Shown here one piece after another: positions 62,342 through 64,000 of a stretch of 64,000 nucleotides of DNA; the stretch's first letter is position 1; the number at the start of each line of letters is the position of its first letter. This DNA is from Bacteroidetes bacterium UBA7674. GTDB lineage: Bacteria > Bacteroidota > Bacteroidia > Chitinophagales > Chitinophagaceae. The notes beneath the pieces are model-generated. The model searched no databases. It was not told the origin of the DNA and saw only the letters and a program-made list of their open reading frames with translations. The translations under genes and the position numbers were made by a program. The stretch covers positions 124,001 through 188,000 of the forward strand of contig DLHG01000013.1 of assembly GCA_002483105.1 (NCBI GenBank), written 5' to 3'.

Positions 62342-62445
62342 CTGGCAAGTCTTATACGGCCAGCTCCTACTAAATCCCCCAGGGCAGGAATGCAGCAAGG
62401 GTGGGTGGTTGAGCGGTGCGATGTGAGTAACTTGCCAGTTTTTTT
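62342..62445 (+). ncRNA. ffs: Signal recognition particle RNA (4.5S type)
   Basis: A compact RNA of about 97 bases closed by CTGGCAAGT (62342-62350) / ACTTGCCAG (62430-62438). It contains the conserved SRP apical loop and Ffh-binding bulges (AGGGCAGGAATGCAGCAAGG, at about 62381-62400) with the GGAA tetraloop-like segment. A T run follows. The RNA binds Ffh and directs ribosomes to the membrane. It is in the intergenic gap between the isomerase and transaldolase genes. Confidence 0.9.
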
Positions 62446-62514
62446 TGTCTCTTTTAGTTTTCCCCAACTTATCTACAATCAAAAATCTGAACTGGCAAGC
62501 CTGCGATAAATGGC

Positions 62515-62522
62515 TACCTTTG
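62515..62522 (+). promoter_or_regulatory. Candidate -7 box of the transaldolase gene
   Basis: TACCTTTG, identical to the -7 of the SRP RNA, 19 bases before the ATG at 62542. No clear TTG lies at the right distance. Confidence 0.45.
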
Positions 62523-62541
62523 CCTCTAGAAATTTAATTAC

Positions 62542-63195
62542 ATGAAATTTTTTATAGATACAGCCAACTTAGCACAAATTAAAGAGGCGAGCGAGTTAGG
62601 TATCCTGGATGGCGTAACTACCAATCCTACCCTGATGGCAAAAGAGGGTATTAAAGGCGAAGCAGCTATTACCCAGCACTACAAAACCATTTGCGAAATG
62701 GTTGATGGCCCTATCAGTGCTGAAGTATTAGGAACTACTTTCGAAGGCATAGTAGAAGAAGGCAAAAAACTGGCTGCTATCCACCCGAATATTGTTGTGA
62801 AAGTACCAATGATAAAAGATGGTATCAAAGCGATCAAGTGGTTTACTGATAATGGCATCCAGACAAACTGTACGTTAGTATTTTCTGCAGGACAGGCGAT
62901 ACTTGCTGCAAAAGCCGGCGCTACTTTCGTATCTCCTTTCATCGGCCGTATAGATGACAGCTCTTGGGATGGTGTTCAACTGATAGAGCAAATTGTGAAC
63001 GTGTACAATGCACAAGGCTTCATGACGGAAGTACTGGCTGCATCTATCCGCAATCCGTTACACATCGTTCGTTGCGCTGAAGCAGGTGCCGACGTTTGTA
63101 CTTGTCCTTTAAGTTCTATCCTGGGTTTACTGAAACATCCACTTACCGACATCGGACTGGAGCAATTCCTGAAAGATGCACAAGCAATGCAATAA
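62542..63195 (+). CDS. Fructose-6-phosphate aldolase / transaldolase (TalC/FSA family)
   Basis: A 217-residue single-domain aldolase barrel: MKFFIDTANLAQIKEASELG, DGVTTNPTLMAKEG, and the Schiff-base Lys in VVKVPMIKDG; NCTLVFSAGQAILAAKAGATFVSPF in pieces and GADVCTCPLS complete the family. The length is that of the short FSA/TalC group (about 215-220 residues) rather than classical transaldolase. It acts in the pentose-phosphate branch or on fructose 6-phosphate; the two are hard to tell apart without a Phe/Tyr check. Confidence 0.9.
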   Translation: MKFFIDTANLAQIKEASELGILDGVTTNPTLMAKEGIKGEAAITQHYKTICEMVDGPISAEVLGTTFEGIVEEGKKLAAIHPNIVVKVPMIKDGIKAIKWFTDNGIQTNCTLVFSAGQAILAAKAGATFVSPFIGRIDDSSWDGVQLIEQIVNVYNAQGFMTEVLAASIRNPLHIVRCAEAGADVCTCPLSSILGLLKHPLTDIGLEQFLKDAQAMQ

Positions 63196-63238
63196 AAAGC
63201 GTTAATGCGATAATTAATGCGAATTCTCATAAATTCGA

Positions 63239-63267
63239 AAAGCCTCTCGGTTCGACCGAGAGGCTTT
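63239..63267. terminator. Bidirectional terminator between convergent genes
   Basis: Perfect 13-bp stem AAAGCCTCTCGGT / ACCGAGAGGCTTT with loop TCG, followed by CAATTTTT. Confidence 0.9.
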
Positions 63268-63318
63268 CAATTTTTATCTGTTAGCGTCAGCACGGCTTCA
63301 GCCGTCAGCACGCGTTAC

Positions 63319-64000
63319 CTATGCTAGTATAGTCTTCTTCACATCTTCCAGTATATCCAGCGTTTCTTCTTTGCTGTTACCTTCCGCATATACACGCAGC
63401 AACGGTTCTGTCCCCGATGCACGCAACAGTATCCACCCGCCGTTGTCCAGCAGGTACTTTATACCGTCAATGGTTTCCCTGCTTTTAAACGTATACTTAC
63501 CAAACTGCTTATACCCATCATCTGTAGCCATTTTGATAATGGCGTTCTTCTTGTCGTTCTCTATTGTCAGGTCATTACGCTCATAGACAAAGCGGCCAAC
63601 CACTTCATACACTTCTTCACACAGTTGTTTTAGCGTCTTTCCGCTCTTGGTCATGTATTCATACAGCAGTATGCCATCATAAATACCGTCACGTTCAGGA
63701 ATGTGTCCCTTTACGGCTATGCCGCCACTTTCTTCACCACCTACCAGCACATCTTCATTCACCATTATTTCGCTGATGTACTTGAAACCTATTGGTGTGA
63801 TCTCTATTGGTAAGCCATAGGCCTCACACATTTTCTTTACACGGTCAGTAGTAGAGAAGGCGATAGCCACCTTACCTGTCATTCCCTGGTGCTTATGCAG
63901 ATAATGTATCAGTAACAAAATGATATGGTGAGCATCTACGAAATTGCCATCCTCATCATAAAGACCAATACGATCGGCATCACCATCTGTTGCAAGGCCT
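63319..64000 (-). CDS. Phosphoglucomutase/phosphomannomutase family enzyme (partial, 5' end beyond window)
   Basis: The C-terminal 227 codons are present; the gene reads off the window edge. On the minus strand the frame runs from 63999 and includes the metal-binding loop TDGDADRIG, the sugar-binding GGEESGGIAV and the phosphate-binding RASGTEPLLRVYAE. All three are diagnostic for the alpha-D-phosphohexomutase superfamily, which interconverts hexose 1- and 6-phosphates. A TTG at 63918 looks like a start but lies inside the conserved domain. Confidence 0.92.
   Translation of the reverse strand, partial: GLATDGDADRIGLYDEDGNFVDAHHIILLLIHYLHKHQGMTGKVAIAFSTTDRVKKMCEAYGLPIEITPIGFKYISEIMVNEDVLVGGEESGGIAVKGHIPERDGIYDGILLYEYMTKSGKTLKQLCEEVYEVVGRFVYERNDLTIENDKKNAIIKMATDDGYKQFGKYTFKSRETIDGIKYLLDNGGWILLRASGTEPLLRVYAEGNSKEETLDILEDVKKTILA

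Overview
The window comes from a Bacteroidota genome, most likely Chitinophagia/Chitinophagaceae-like. Evidence: many secreted proteins end in type IX secretion (T9SS) sorting domains (type A 'YPNP...' tails and one type B gliding-type tail), a PorP/SprF gene and a PorE-like OmpA gene are present, Shine-Dalgarno sites are mostly absent, and several promoters fit the Bacteroidota form TTG-N(17-23)-TAnnTTTG. The species cannot be named from the sequence alone.

Left part (1-10.9 kb): a copper-handling island. A divergent redoxin (cut by the window edge) and a HYC_CC_PP protein precede a tightly coupled four-gene operon: T9SS-tagged thioredoxin-like protein, diheme cytochrome c peroxidase/MauG-type lipoprotein, second T9SS-tagged thioredoxin-like protein, and an AraC regulator with an N-terminal metal-binding-like (HMA) domain. 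Then come a CopA Cu+ ATPase, a CopZ-like HMA protein with an overlapping 22-codon ORF, a DUF3347 lipoprotein, a multicopper oxidase fused to a CopB-like domain, and a DUF305 protein. copA and the HMA gene share an upstream motif and an identical -7 box, so they are probably co-regulated. The block ends at a tyrosine recombinase flanked by 3' fragments of two different tRNA genes, which suggests a mobile or composite insertion.

Middle (12.6-24 kb): an AraC/DUF6597 regulator, a DUF1801 protein with a membrane protein, a Cys-rich lipoprotein, a YCF48-like propeller with a T9SS tag, a complete RND efflux operon (adaptor, HAE1-type pump, outer membrane factor) with a palindromic upstream site, a small exported protein and a VWA protein.

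Surface display region (24-44 kb): an 11 kb gene for a 3691-residue adhesin with a C-type-lectin-like domain, 26 tandem PKD-like repeats of about 91 residues and a type B C-terminal domain; then PorP/SprF, a PorE-like OmpA protein, and a 1969-residue protein with 13 SprB-type repeats and a type A tail. All four are on one strand with short gaps and end in strong terminators. This looks like an SprB/SprF-type surface adhesin locus.

Right part (44.4-64 kb): a possible signalling module (propeller histidine kinase, LytTR regulator, 312-residue secreted protein) in which the regulator gene and the secreted-protein gene carry the same 40-bp upstream element at identical promoter spacing; an XRE regulator, small membrane proteins, a YHYH protein, DUF92, a second Cys-rich lipoprotein, a transglutaminase-like coiled-coil protein, YceI, a beta-helix protein and three small exported-protein genes; then housekeeping genes: YiiX-like hydrolase, YraN, bifunctional phosphoglucose/phosphomannose isomerase, SRP RNA, FSA-type transaldolase, and a phosphoglucomutase/phosphomannomutase cut by the window edge.
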